64,000 nt of DNA from Rufibacter tibetensis (GCF_001310085.1 NZ_CP012643.1:1457001-1521000); one strand, 5' to 3'. Counted from the stretch's first letter, positions 54,478-64,000 are shown. Made by a program: numbers and translations. Notes: generated by a model from the letters alone, not told the origin.

Positions 54478-55133
54478 TTAGAAGATCAACTCAATTTCAT
54501 CAACGTGAGTGGCACCAGAACTTAACAATTCTGATTTGTATGAGAGATAAACATCGTATTTAATTGATACGCTTCGCCACTTTCCCTGAAGTATGGCTTC
54601 CGTTTCCTCTAAAGGCGATATATCATCGCTAACACCACAGCCGGTAGCTGCCGGCTTATCCCCGGCCAGCAGGGCCTCCGCCTGCCGATGGCCCGACTGC
54701 TCCCCAGGTGAGAGGATGAACCGATGCGGATTGCCCAACGCATCGCAGCAGGCGTGAACCTTGGTGCTGAACCCGCGCCGGCTTCGGCCTAAGCACTCGG
54801 CTTCCGCGGTAGTTTTTTTGACCAGCCGCCTGCTGATGTGCCCGAATGGTAGTGGAATCGAGCATCACTCAGTCTAGGTCCGGCTCCTACAGTGCCTCGA
54901 ACACCCGCTGCCACACCCCTTTCCTGGCTCAACGGCGGAAGCGCTGGTAAACCGATTTCCAGGGACCGAAACGCTCGGAAGGTCCCGCCAGGGGCACCGC
55001 TGCGGGCAACCCACAATATGGCATTCAGGAACTGCCTGTTATCTTTCGCTGTCCGGCCGACATCTGTAGACTTGCCAGGCAGCAACTCCTTAACCCGTTC
55101 CCATGAGTGGTCTGTGATTTCGTAGCACCGCAC
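54478..55133 (-). pseudogene. Decayed IS5-family transposase fused to foreign tail
   Basis: The start MRCYEITDHSWERVKELLPGK, VGRTAKDNRQFLNAILWVARSGAP, and further down MLDSTTIRAHQQAAG and LGNPHRFILSPGEQSGHRQAEALLAG are parts of an IS5/IS427-type DDE transposase. Frameshifts and stops (a TGA at an expected Trp) break it into three frames. After about 54640 the IS sequence stops, and the frame continues into about 50 residues of unrelated protein (SDDISPLEETEAILQGKW...), probably the end of an older gene that the element interrupted. Confidence 0.75.
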
Positions 55134-55225
55134 AAACTTTTAAAAACAGCTAACAGAAAGTAGCAAAATTAATTCCTTATTTGTCAACACAACCTAGTAC
55201 CAACTTTACATTATAACTTCATCTC

Positions 55226-57982
55226 ATGGGCACAAATAAGCTTTACCTGTTTAGCAAAGACACAGGTGCAACTGCCACCGAACAAGGTTATCATTACCAA
55301 AAGCTTAAAACATTAAAAACATGGTTAGAGAATCGAATAGCTGATAAAGATGACGTCATCTTTTGTGACTACGAGGATGATATCTTCCAGCGCAATTTCA
55401 AAGAGGGAACAGTAAAGTTTCGACAAATCAAGTTATATTCCTCTAACTTTTCCTTTTCTACAGAAGAAATTGCCAAAAGTATCTTCAATTTTTTCATGCT
55501 GTTCACCAAAGGCGAGTACTTGTTTGATGAAGCAACTTTTGTTTTTGAAACCAACTCTTCCATTGCCAGAGAAATACGGGGCAATAATGCAAATTTACTC
55601 AGAGAGTGGAATGCGCATCAGGAAAACATGAGCGCAGAGCTATTGGGCAGGTGCGTAGTCCAAGTTAAAACTATTATTGACGAATTCATCAAGGAAGGAT
55701 ATGCCAGGAATATAGCCGGAGACGCCACAGGAGACTTCCAACAAGCTAAAAAATTGTATGACAACTTGCCTGACGCATTCTGGCAAAAGTTTGTTGTATC
55801 CATCAGATGGCGATTTGAAGCAATAGCTCAGGAAAAAGCCATTCCGGGCTTACTTGAAGAGATTGAGTCTTTGATCATGCACCTGCCTGTATCGATTAAA
55901 ACCAAGCAGGCAACTACCTATCTAGCTGTATTGCATTATGAAATAGCCAAAAGGACGGCGGAACCAGATGAGAAGGAGCGTATGCTAACTAACGACTTGT
56001 TGGATGTAATTGCGCTAAACGAAGGCTCTGAAAAGGATAAATGGTATGCAGCGGTTTTTGCAAAATGGTCAGGAGTAACAGCGATCAATACATTTACCAT
56101 TGGTGCTTTTTATGAGCTGATAGATGCTACCAGGTATTGCAGGTGGAACATCCACGGCTCTGCGCATGCTGGCGTATGGCTTAGACTATTGAGATTGTAC
56201 ATCGTGCTGCCGGAAACGATCATTGTTTGCAAGCGAAAAGCTATTTATGAATACCTGTTTTTAAAGGTATCTATCTGTAAGAGTAGTTCCGAAACAACGG
56301 GTCCCATAGTCAACGAGGTAGATCTTATAAATTTTTATTTCAACAATTTTGAGGAAAGGAACACGCTGGCTGATATAGAGGAGGATATTTCCTTACTCCA
56401 GATCATTATGAGTCAATCGATGCTTAAGCAAGACTTCCTGAACACTGCTATTATCAAAGGCTGGCGTGAAAAAATCAGTTCCTATATCGATGAAAAACTG
56501 GCCTCTCCACGCGACATAGACGAACACTGTCTTCTGTTGGAGCTAAAAGGCTCAACCTTGCTGCAACTGAACAGAAGTTTACCAAAGTTTGAGAAGGTTA
56601 CTGCTGCCCTTGAGGTATACAGGCAGATCATTCCCTTGCTTGAGCAAGCCAATCTCTATACTATTACCAAACTAAGCGATCTTTTGAACCAAATAATTGA
56701 GCTTTATATAAATTTTGGGGTTAATGATGACGCCATAGACGCAATCGAAACATTTTTAAGTGAAATAGCAGATCAGGCGGCACAGACAGGAAGGCAACAT
56801 ATTGAGGCGCATAATTTTGTGGAGCGAGGGGTTGCTTATTTAAACAAAGGGGGATCAAAAAACTTCCTCAGAGCATTGGATTGCTTTCATAAATCAGCAA
56901 AACTGTGGCTCCTGAACGACACTAAGGACGGGTATATACTGGCATTGATCAACATAGCCCAGCTTTACGCAGCGTTGGGTGCAAACTTTGCAGGCAAGTA
57001 CTATGGCCTGTGTGGTATTTGGTCTGCCTTCAATTTTGGCGATCCTAAATCTTTAAAAAGAGTTTCTGATAGTTATGCTATGGTTTTTCATTCAGACTAT
57101 AAACAAGGTGCCTGGATGAGTGCTTTAAATGATTTTCTAAACTTTCTAAATGCAAGACAGCATTTCGATCCGCAGGGGTTGAACGGAGAAAAATTACTAG
57201 TTAAATCATTTCTTGATCTTGCGCTCATGGTAGAATCCGCTGAACGCCTAAATCCGGAACTGGTACATTTCATTAATTTTTACAAGCAAAATCTGGGCAG
57301 CTATTACTCCCAGGACATGCAATATGTTGTGGCTCCTTTGCAAAATGCCTTACAGGAAATGGCAGATTTAAAAGAGTTTATTTCAACCAGAATTGAAGAT
57401 CAGCCCTTCAATGACCTAGGAACAGAAAGAATCATCCGATTTAAAATGGTAGGTGCTGAATGGAGAGTAAAGTTTGAAAATTCCATGAATCTCACCGGGA
57501 TCGCCGAAGAGTTTTGCGCGCTGCTTCAAGTCACGCTTTGTGAAATCGGCCTCTCCGGAACAGCTCTAAATATACAACCTGAGATCATCACAATCACTAT
57601 AGAGGAATCACGGGGGCTTAACAACATCATAGAACAAATAGGTCATTCCTTATCAGCTTGGAAATTGAAGTTGCCGTTACTCAATGTCCATGATCCGTCC
57701 AAGGTAAAAGTACACTATGCTTATATGGCCGTCAACATCAAAATGCTTTTGACAAATTTAAGCAGCCTCAACCATACTGAAACAGAATCGTTGTTTGATA
57801 CCTTATACAGAAAACAGCGCCTGGGAGATAAAGGTCTTGGCCCTACCTCTTATCAACGTGCTTTTTTTAGCTCATGTAGCCAAGAGGATTTTGATGCCTC
57901 ACAGAGAAACAATTTCCAAACACCGAGTGGCAGGTTTGACATTGTGCTTCATGATAATTTTGTAGGCAATACATCACGATAA
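55226..57982 (+). CDS. Putative defence nuclease: Cap4/DUF4297-like N-terminus with helical-repeat body
   Basis: 918 residues. The N-terminal motif ATEQGYHYQKLKTLKTWL, then DYEDDIF (E50, D51, D52) and FRQIKLYSS (Q67-x-K69), matches the PD-(D/E)XK pattern of Cap4/DUF4297 nucleases, which cut double-stranded DNA in anti-phage systems. Residues about 150-750 are entirely helical with TPR-like pairs. The C-terminal 170 residues are mixed alpha/beta. No P-loop is visible, unlike the STAND protein downstream. It stands alone, next to IS debris. Confidence 0.75.
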   Translation: MGTNKLYLFSKDTGATATEQGYHYQKLKTLKTWLENRIADKDDVIFCDYEDDIFQRNFKEGTVKFRQIKLYSSNFSFSTEEIAKSIFNFFMLFTKGEYLFDEATFVFETNSSIAREIRGNNANLLREWNAHQENMSAELLGRCVVQVKTIIDEFIKEGYARNIAGDATGDFQQAKKLYDNLPDAFWQKFVVSIRWRFEAIAQEKAIPGLLEEIESLIMHLPVSIKTKQATTYLAVLHYEIAKRTAEPDEKERMLTNDLLDVIALNEGSEKDKWYAAVFAKWSGVTAINTFTIGAFYELIDATRYCRWNIHGSAHAGVWLRLLRLYIVLPETIIVCKRKAIYEYLFLKVSICKSSSETTGPIVNEVDLINFYFNNFEERNTLADIEEDISLLQIIMSQSMLKQDFLNTAIIKGWREKISSYIDEKLASPRDIDEHCLLLELKGSTLLQLNRSLPKFEKVTAALEVYRQIIPLLEQANLYTITKLSDLLNQIIELYINFGVNDDAIDAIETFLSEIADQAAQTGRQHIEAHNFVERGVAYLNKGGSKNFLRALDCFHKSAKLWLLNDTKDGYILALINIAQLYAALGANFAGKYYGLCGIWSAFNFGDPKSLKRVSDSYAMVFHSDYKQGAWMSALNDFLNFLNARQHFDPQGLNGEKLLVKSFLDLALMVESAERLNPELVHFINFYKQNLGSYYSQDMQYVVAPLQNALQEMADLKEFISTRIEDQPFNDLGTERIIRFKMVGAEWRVKFENSMNLTGIAEEFCALLQVTLCEIGLSGTALNIQPEIITITIEESRGLNNIIEQIGHSLSAWKLKLPLLNVHDPSKVKVHYAYMAVNIKMLLTNLSSLNHTETESLFDTLYRKQRLGDKGLGPTSYQRAFFSSCSQEDFDASQRNNFQTPSGRFDIVLHDNFVGNTSR

Positions 57983-58218
57983 AATTGTCGACAAACATAT
58001 CATTATAAAAAGTGCCACGGTTAAGCAGGAAGGGGTGTCTCTTAAGTTATTCCCACGTTATATATCCTTTTAAACAGGTCTCAATATGCAATACCTGACC
58101 CTTCAATGATGTGTTGGAAGTGGTAATGCTGTTGGGATCGGACTATGTATTCAGCAGCCACTGATGCTTCTTTAGCTTAGGCTGAACCAGTACTCCTCCC
58201 ACACTTACTAACCTTATT
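57983..58218. other. Intergenic region
   Basis: A+T-rich, no gene seen. Starts right after the 918-residue protein gene and ends at the gene remnant below. Confidence 0.35.
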
Positions 58219-58672
58219 ATGCTGCTTGTCATTGTCCTGACAATGATCATAAGCGTAGCCACCGCCGCTCCAGGCACCGTACTCACCCAGCTCCTCCCGA
58301 GCGACCCAGAGCGGCAGGAACTGGAGAAACGCATGCTCCAACATGAGATATAACAATGTGGATTGGATCAGGAGAAGACCCAGACCGAGATAGAGCGAAT
58401 TCCGCTGGAGAACCAGAAGCTTTGGATGGAGATGCACCTTTCACATGAAGAACCAGCACTTTAAAGAGGAGGTAGTACGTTGCAAGATTCAGTTCCGCAG
58501 CAGCATCGCCTGCGTGCTGGACATTTCCCAGAAGCTGACCGAAACGGGGAAAGCTGTCTATACCTTTTATGCTGTGCTGACCGTTACGGCAACCCTAAGG
58601 GGAGCACCATGGACCAAACCAGCCCAGGCAGGGATTACCGACTTTCGAGAGCCAATTAGTAATTTCTTTTAA
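58219..58672 (+). pseudogene. Remnant of a small membrane-anchored protein
   Basis: From ATG 58219 a 44-residue frame (MLLVIVLTMIISVATAAPG ... LEKRMLQHE) has one hydrophobic segment and then charged residues, but stops. The reading continues in frame with coiled-coil-like sequence (QTEIERIPLENQKLWMEMHL) past two further stops, and another frame (HFKEEVVRCKIQFRSSIACVLDISQKL) is also protein-like. It is probably a decayed mobile-element gene that I cannot name. Confidence 0.4.
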
Positions 58673-59112
58673 TCAGGAACAGACAGTAGATATTTAACGG
58701 GTAAATGATAAGGTTTAGCATCACACGTCATCATTAAGACTGTAACGAACCTCTGCTTTTGTGGTGACCGGGCTTTGCATGCTGCCTAGCTCCTACGGGG
58801 CGTATGCTCCTGAGCTTAATGGCGTATCCCTAAATAATAGCTTATTTTAATTTTTATCTGCCTTACGGAAATACAACATTAACCCACACTGTGGAATGCA
58901 CTTAGTGCTTTGTACAGCGTTATTGCCTGCAACTTTTTAAACGTCAGGTCAACTTGTGCTAAGCCTATTGCTATACTGGATAAGACCTAATACCTTCATT
59001 TTTATAATTTACGTTCCTCCTACTTCTCCCGCCTGTCATCAGCTGCACATCCTTACCAATCAAGGCTGCTAACCCTCGGACAGAATATAGTCTATTATAT
59101 AGGCTGAATCGT
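58673..59112. other. Intergenic region before the STAND gene
   Basis: No gene, tRNA or repeat recognised. A+T-rich. Confidence 0.4.
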
Positions 59113-59217
59113 ATGAAAAAATTTAATTTTGATTTTTTAAATAATATTGCCTATAAAGGCTATAAAGTTCATCTTAGTGATAGTGATAGAGACAGATTCA
59201 TCTCTGAGGCTTTATGA
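59113..59217 (+). CDS. 34-residue ORF directly upstream of the STAND gene
   Basis: MKKFNFDFLNNIAYKGYKVHLSDSDRDRFISEAL, rich in Asp and Lys, with a start ATG and TGA stop, ends 35 bp before the STAND gene. The position fits a leader peptide or small partner, but a chance open frame in A+T-rich DNA is as likely. Confidence 0.35.
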   Translation: MKKFNFDFLNNIAYKGYKVHLSDSDRDRFISEAL

Positions 59218-59252
59218 ACGAAGGCTAAAATAAAGTACACAAATAGAATAGT

Positions 59253-62200
59253 ATGTCCGCAGTAGCTGCATTAAAAGGTTATAGAACACAGTTTTTATAT
59301 TCGCTGCATTACATTTTATCTAACTTTTCAAATGATCTGGTATTCAGGTTAGAGGGAGAAGAGGATTTGGATATTCTAGATTCTAATAGGCAGCTGTTAT
59401 ACGCAATCCAATTAAAAAACCTAACCAAACCTCTCACACTGTCAGATATATTATCTGATAAAAGAACATCCTTTGTCAAGAGATTTTTGGCAAGCTATTC
59501 GGCCGCAATTCCAGTGCTAGTGTCCTATGGAGAGATTAGTCAAAGCTTAAAAAACTACAAAGAATACAAAGACACGGTAAATGAAAGTGAAAAGACTATT
59601 CTTAAAAAATATAACATAACAGTAGATGACTGGAAGCTGGTAAAAAGCAAAATTCAGCTTGAAGAAATAAACGAGAAGAAAATTGCGGAGGAAGTGGAGA
59701 AGATGATGAAAACTAATTTCCCACTGATTGACCCTATCCCTACAATTGGCTTTTTACTCAATTGGTTACAACATACTGCGGAGAAGCAACAACTTATAAC
59801 AACAAAAGATTTTTATAATAAGGTTGAGGATTTTGGGAAGTATTTAACTGAACGAATAGCCATTCATGATCAGTATGGTTTGGCTTTGAAACCGTTGCAC
59901 AAAATCTCAATTGAAAATTTAAATATAGGTTTATTAGAGACAGAGTTTTACAACGCAACCTCAACAAGGTACGAGCATATCCTGTTGGGACTTGATGTAA
60001 ACAGAAAGCTGCATTTAGAACAAATTAATACAGCACTAAGAGAAACGAATGCTGTCATCGTAAAAGGAGCTTCAGGGCAAGGAAAGACGGCATTGGTATT
60101 CAGTTTTATAAATCAATATTATAACGATCGGCTGTCATTCGAGCTAAATATCCAACAGGACCCTATCAATTCTTTAAGATCAATTCAGGCTATAGCCTCT
60201 ATAAGTAAAAGCCTGGATGTTCCAGCCGTTTTTGTGATCAATGTAAAGCCTAATAGTACGGACTGGCTTCAAATTGTAAAAGAGTCATCTCATTTAAAAC
60301 ATATCCTGTTTTTGATAGCCATTCGAAATGAAGACTGGTATCGAGCGACAGCGGTCGGAGTAGAATTTGAGCATAAGGAAATTGATCTGGCTCTTTCAAA
60401 ACAAGAAGCCGGGGATATATACCATCGGTTAAACGAAAGAAGTAAGATTAATCATTATACAGACTTTGAAGAAGGCTGGATCAAGCTTGGAAATGATCCC
60501 CCTCTGTTGGAGTTTGTGTATTCTATAACACAAGGCGATTCTCTACACAACAAGTTAAAGCAACAGGTTCATCAGATCATAAGTGAAGGAGGACTGACAA
60601 ATAACCCTCAGATAGATTTTTTAAAAATTGTAAGCCTTGCCGATTCTTTAGGCGCCAGAATAGATATTTCCAAATTAGATGCAAACATTGATTACCAATT
60701 TATAATTGAAAAATTAGAAAATGAGTACCTGATAAAAAAGACATCCGACAGGAAATTTATACAAGGGCTGCATATGGTTCGATCACAAACGTTAATCGAA
60801 ATCTTGTTTGGTGATTTCTCTGAACGTAAAGAACAATATACTTTTAAATGCATTTCTCTGATAGCAGAGGAAGATCTGTATTTATTCCTGTTGCAAGTAT
60901 TCCACCTTGGCATTATTACGCCCAATCAGCTTATTTCCAAGCTGCACCAAGTGGCTGTGGAGAGCTGGTCTATTTATGCCGCTATCATCAAAGCTTATAT
61001 CTGGGCTGGTATTCGTGACTATGTGGAAAGTAATAGGAATGTCATGGATGAGTGTAGGGAAGCATTCGGTGATGCCTGGACAATGCTTTTAGACTTTACG
61101 TTTGCCAGTAGCTTCGATAAAAATAACTTACTTGATCTACTTCATGTTGAAGAGGAGCGTAAAGAAAAAATAAAGGAACTAAATACTAGATTACAGCCTA
61201 AAACAAAGGTGTTCAAATTAGCTTCCGATGTGATAAATAAGCTTATCTATCCCCAAAAAACGCCACTCTCTGGATTTGAATGGAAGTCATTTGGTGAAGC
61301 ATTGTTTTGGTTAAAGAATATTGATAACTGCAAGCACGTTATACCTGCATTCTCGGAAAGTGATTACGAATCAGCATTTAAGATCTTAGATAGCAAAAGC
61401 TTATCGAAGCTTATGTTGGGGATGCATACTTACTCACCGGAACTCAATGCGATCAGAAAGCAATACGCTCCCTTTTTTGTAGACAAACTAAAAAGTGAAC
61501 TTGATATCCATCATGTATCCGTTGATGATAATGAAGTGCTCGTACACTACATTATCGATGTTCAAAAGAAGGAGGATACTAGATCAAGCAATAATTTTGC
61601 CGTAACTATTTTAGATATTCTAAGAACCGCATTCCCAGATAAGAAGCGCTTTAACTCTCAGGGGCACGGCCACCGACTGCAAACGCTCTCCTTAAGTCAC
61701 GACGAAACGCACAAATCTATATCTCTTGAGAATTTACCACTAGAGGAGTGGGTAAATATAAATTCCACCATCATCAACCTGTATGAGTATAAAGACAGAC
61801 CTGCCGATTGGAGTGAGTACCGCGCCCAATTAAACAAATGGGAAGTCCTTGTACAAGGCAAGATTGAAGAGATAAACAAATCGTTTCAGCAATTATTCCA
61901 GGAGCGTAAAACATACGCACCGATAGTGCCCATCATGCAAAATGCCTTTTTGCATAAAACAAAGAAGATAAAGGAGCCAAAATCAATCAAGGATCCATTA
62001 GGCATATATGGAAGGATTAAACCAGAGAGAATTGCTGAAAATGAAAATGAAAAAAAAACCATTACGCTGTATTCTAAATACGATAAGTTCTTCAAATGCC
62101 TCTCAGATTTTACGTTTAACATAGATCTCTTTATCACGCAAGCTGGCCAAACTGCTTTTTCTAAAATCAAGCTTAAGAATTCAGAGAAACACATTCATGA

Positions 62201-63305
62201 TGAGAATATAGAGCGCTTGTCACAAATTAACTTGTACAATGCTATCGAGAAACTAATAGCCTATAACCACCAGTACAAAAGTACTTTTGTTAACCTCGAT
62301 ACCAATCACACTACAAAAGTAGAAGTAAACTCTTTACTCACTACAGCCACTTATTGGAAAGCCTTTTTAAATGATAATTCCAAAGGAAAGTACTCCTTTA
62401 CAAAAGTCTTAGGGCTCAAATCAGACTTCGAGAATAGGATTATAAAGGATTTTAAGCAAGCTTCAAAGATCAACCTCTTCTCGATCAAATATATCAGAAG
62501 CACTGCTACCAATGACAAACCACTTATATGTATTGATAGTGAAAGTCCTTTAGGAGCACTATTAGGCATGAAGGAAGCATATAGCCTTGTACAAAAGGCG
62601 ATCAATCATCCAGAATACACAAGCCTAAAGTACCTGATGCTACAATTGTGGTTTTCGAACTTTTATTTCGTGCAGACAATTCAAAAACGAAGCATCAACA
62701 ATCAATGGCTTGAAGTAAGGCTTTATACGATAAAAGACAGATCCATCGACGAACTGGCTTCTTTTAATTTAATGCCGCAACCTATAGACAGCCGTGTACT
62801 TGAAAACCTTAAATTAGAGACCTGGACTCAGCTAATCACAGCTTTCCATGGTGTGAACAAAGCAGCTGAATCTTTTGGAAAACTGGTTTTATTCCTGGAT
62901 CATCTATATGATTTGCGGTTTTTGGATGAACTGGAACTAGATCAAACTGAACAGGAAAAAATAAATATACATGTAGACAATGTAGGCCTGGAGCTGCAGC
63001 AATCTTATCAAATAATATTAAACTTTTATATAAATATTTTTAATGCGTTTCCGTTCGACAAAACCACTTATTTAGAAAGTGAAGAAGAACAACTGTACTG
63101 GAAAGCATTAATCGATATCAAAGATAACATCTTCCCGCAGCTAGATAGTGAAGAGATAAACAATCAGTTCATCATCAATATGGAAACCATACCTGAGTGG
63201 GTTGATAAGCTGAAAACATGTTTGGAAAGTTGGACTATATTCCTATTTATACTTTATGGTAAATATATCAATAAGCACAGTACACAAGTTGTAAATAGGG
63301 TTTAG
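59253..63305 (+). CDS. Avs-like STAND NTPase with N-terminal PD-(D/E)XK nuclease
   Basis: 1350 residues. The N-terminus (GYRTQFLYSLHYILSNF ... FRLEGEEDLDILDSN ... YAIQLKNL) carries the acidic residues (E34/E36/E37/D38) and Q53-x-K55 of a Cap4-like nuclease. A P-loop GASGQGKT (272-279) begins a STAND ATPase. The rest is a long helical sensor region (to 1350). In antiviral STAND (Avs) proteins, a C-terminal sensor recognises a phage protein, the ATPase oligomerises, and the nuclease degrades DNA. The family assignment here is inferred from architecture; the phage trigger is unknown. Confidence 0.85.
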   Translation: MSAVAALKGYRTQFLYSLHYILSNFSNDLVFRLEGEEDLDILDSNRQLLYAIQLKNLTKPLTLSDILSDKRTSFVKRFLASYSAAIPVLVSYGEISQSLKNYKEYKDTVNESEKTILKKYNITVDDWKLVKSKIQLEEINEKKIAEEVEKMMKTNFPLIDPIPTIGFLLNWLQHTAEKQQLITTKDFYNKVEDFGKYLTERIAIHDQYGLALKPLHKISIENLNIGLLETEFYNATSTRYEHILLGLDVNRKLHLEQINTALRETNAVIVKGASGQGKTALVFSFINQYYNDRLSFELNIQQDPINSLRSIQAIASISKSLDVPAVFVINVKPNSTDWLQIVKESSHLKHILFLIAIRNEDWYRATAVGVEFEHKEIDLALSKQEAGDIYHRLNERSKINHYTDFEEGWIKLGNDPPLLEFVYSITQGDSLHNKLKQQVHQIISEGGLTNNPQIDFLKIVSLADSLGARIDISKLDANIDYQFIIEKLENEYLIKKTSDRKFIQGLHMVRSQTLIEILFGDFSERKEQYTFKCISLIAEEDLYLFLLQVFHLGIITPNQLISKLHQVAVESWSIYAAIIKAYIWAGIRDYVESNRNVMDECREAFGDAWTMLLDFTFASSFDKNNLLDLLHVEEERKEKIKELNTRLQPKTKVFKLASDVINKLIYPQKTPLSGFEWKSFGEALFWLKNIDNCKHVIPAFSESDYESAFKILDSKSLSKLMLGMHTYSPELNAIRKQYAPFFVDKLKSELDIHHVSVDDNEVLVHYIIDVQKKEDTRSSNNFAVTILDILRTAFPDKKRFNSQGHGHRLQTLSLSHDETHKSISLENLPLEEWVNINSTIINLYEYKDRPADWSEYRAQLNKWEVLVQGKIEEINKSFQQLFQERKTYAPIVPIMQNAFLHKTKKIKEPKSIKDPLGIYGRIKPERIAENENEKKTITLYSKYDKFFKCLSDFTFNIDLFITQAGQTAFSKIKLKNSEKHIHDENIERLSQINLYNAIEKLIAYNHQYKSTFVNLDTNHTTKVEVNSLLTTATYWKAFLNDNSKGKYSFTKVLGLKSDFENRIIKDFKQASKINLFSIKYIRSTATNDKPLICIDSESPLGALLGMKEAYSLVQKAINHPEYTSLKYLMLQLWFSNFYFVQTIQKRSINNQWLEVRLYTIKDRSIDELASFNLMPQPIDSRVLENLKLETWTQLITAFHGVNKAAESFGKLVLFLDHLYDLRFLDELELDQTEQEKINIHVDNVGLELQQSYQIILNFYINIFNAFPFDKTTYLESEEEQLYWKALIDIKDNIFPQLDSEEINNQFIINMETIPEWVDKLKTCLESWTIFLFILYGKYINKHSTQVVNRV

Positions 63306-63428
63306 GTAACAATTGAGAAGCTCATGCAGTCTATTTTAAGCCGCTCTTTTTCACATTCTGAACACCAAGTTTGAAAATCATCATCTTCGTCTAATCTCAT
63401 ACCTCAAACAGAGCTGGTAGATTATTAA

Positions 63429-63683
63429 TTGGGATACAAAAGGGAAAGTAACAGCTCAGCTTTGCCGCCCGAATTGGAATCTATTCAAGTTGTTCATAAA
63501 GCAGCTTTACAGGGAGTGGCAGGCAGAGGAGCAGAAGATTACAAAGAACTTCTACAGTGCCGCCTAGACCTGTTCCGGTATCTGCACAGCCAGAATCCGG
63601 AGGTTCCGGAGTTGATCATATTTCAAAAAACGCAAAAGCTGCTCTCTTTCTCCCTTGGTCTATATAAGCAAAAACTTTTCTAA
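63429..63683 (+). CDS. Uncertain small ORF or gene fragment
   Basis: 84 residues, MGYKRESNSSALPPELESIQVVHKAA ... LFRYLHSQNPEVPELIIFQKTQKLLSF. The amphipathic composition is protein-like, but no family is recognised. No promoter or terminator was seen. It could be a fragment of a longer decayed gene. Confidence 0.3.
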   Translation: MGYKRESNSSALPPELESIQVVHKAALQGVAGRGAEDYKELLQCRLDLFRYLHSQNPEVPELIIFQKTQKLLSFSLGLYKQKLF

Positions 63684-63940
63684 TATTCCAGTGGGCCTGA
63701 GGAAGCCCAGCCTAGTGTGAATTTTCTAGCTGCTGCCACAGCGCCTAACCTTAACCCCCTTTTCTCTTCCTATAATATAAGAAAAGCCATAAAACGCCTC
63801 TGCTTATCATAACACTAGTTATAAGCGAATGTGCCCTGATTGTCAGGAGTTAGGGGTTATGCTTTGATACTTTCACGGGTGAGGGAATTCAATAAGAGTG
63901 CTTTATCTAGGAAGTATATGATTAAATAAGATCACTCCGC

Positions 63941-63994
63941 CCACCGCTCCCGATTAAACGTCATCCTTGGCAGACGCTTACTCGGGAGCGGTGG
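63941..63994. repeat. Long hairpin at the right edge
   Basis: CCACCGCTCCCGA (63941-63953) and TCGGGAGCGGTGG (63982-63994) form a perfect 13-bp inverted repeat with a 28-nt loop that holds an inner CGTC/GACG pair. No T-run is seen before the window ends. It could be a terminator, an IS end, or a recombination site. Confidence 0.75.
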
Positions 63995-64000
63995 CACCTA

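Larger units (their letters stand above)
63306..64000. other. Right end of window, mostly non-coding
   Basis: Contains one uncertain 84-residue open frame (63429-63683, listed separately) and the hairpin at 63941-63994. Nothing else was recognised. Confidence 0.4.

Noticed and set aside
1-64000. CRISPR array
   Set aside because: No regularly spaced repeat of 20-50 bp and no Cas proteins were found.
29737-64000. Complete integrative conjugative element
   Set aside because: No integrase, relaxase or conjugation genes are visible; only replication-type genes are present, so the type of element is undetermined.

Overview
The window looks like chromosomal DNA of a member of the Bacteroidota, most likely order Cytophagales, family Hymenobacteraceae (Rufibacter/Pontibacter-like). 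Evidence: a type IX secretion sorting domain (5954-6322), repeated promoters of the Bacteroidetes form TTG-N19..21-TAnnTTTG, no clear Shine-Dalgarno sequences, LytTR and LytS-type signalling, a PorT-like beta-barrel protein, and DUF3987 and DUF3871 mobile-element proteins. Genus and family are inferred from gene style, not measured.

Core half (1-29736). This part is compact, with many perfect hairpin terminators. In order it holds: a metallophosphoesterase lipoprotein cut by the left edge; an HD-phosphohydrolase/PycTM membrane protein convergent with a nucleotide-cyclase-like DUF2652 protein; a small basic protein; tRNA-Arg(CCT); a small T9SS-sorted protein; a phenolic-lipid-type operon (flavoprotein oxidoreductase, type III polyketide synthase, methyltransferase); an AcuC/HDAC-like deacetylase; a beta-barrel protein; a DJ-1/PfpI protein; two thioredoxin-fold proteins; a zinc-peptidase-like protein; an NlpC/P60 peptidase; a YkvA-like protein; a YgjP-like metallopeptidase; a lipoprotein with YwqK/MORN-like repeats; an RND efflux operon (tetR-tolC-MFP-RND-ACP); a LiaF-like/LytS/LytTR signalling operon; pheS; and tRNA-Asn(GTT).

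Accessory half (29737-64000). An island begins directly 3' of tRNA-Asn. The first block (29990-46420) reads as one roughly 16-kb operon: WYL regulator, a fusion protein (adenine methyltransferase, HsdS-like region, histidine-kinase-like ATPase), a receiver-domain protein, HsdM, HsdS, a RecD-like helicase with a nuclease-like C-terminus, HsdR and a hypothetical. It is a type I restriction-modification system with a built-in two-component module, and is the best candidate here for an undescribed system. The second block (46519-51409) is G+C-rich and holds mobile-element replication and maintenance genes: an excisionase-like HTH protein, DUF3987, 15-bp iteron-like repeats, DUF3871 and a RecA-like ATPase. 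An intact IS1182-family element, gene debris and a decayed IS5-family transposase follow. The third block is A+T-rich and has two large putative defence proteins, each starting with a Cap4/DUF4297-like PD-(D/E)XK nuclease motif. One has a helical-repeat body (55226-57982). The other has a STAND-type P-loop (59253-63305, Avs-like) and is preceded by a 34-codon ORF. No integrase and no right attachment site are visible, so the island probably continues past the window.
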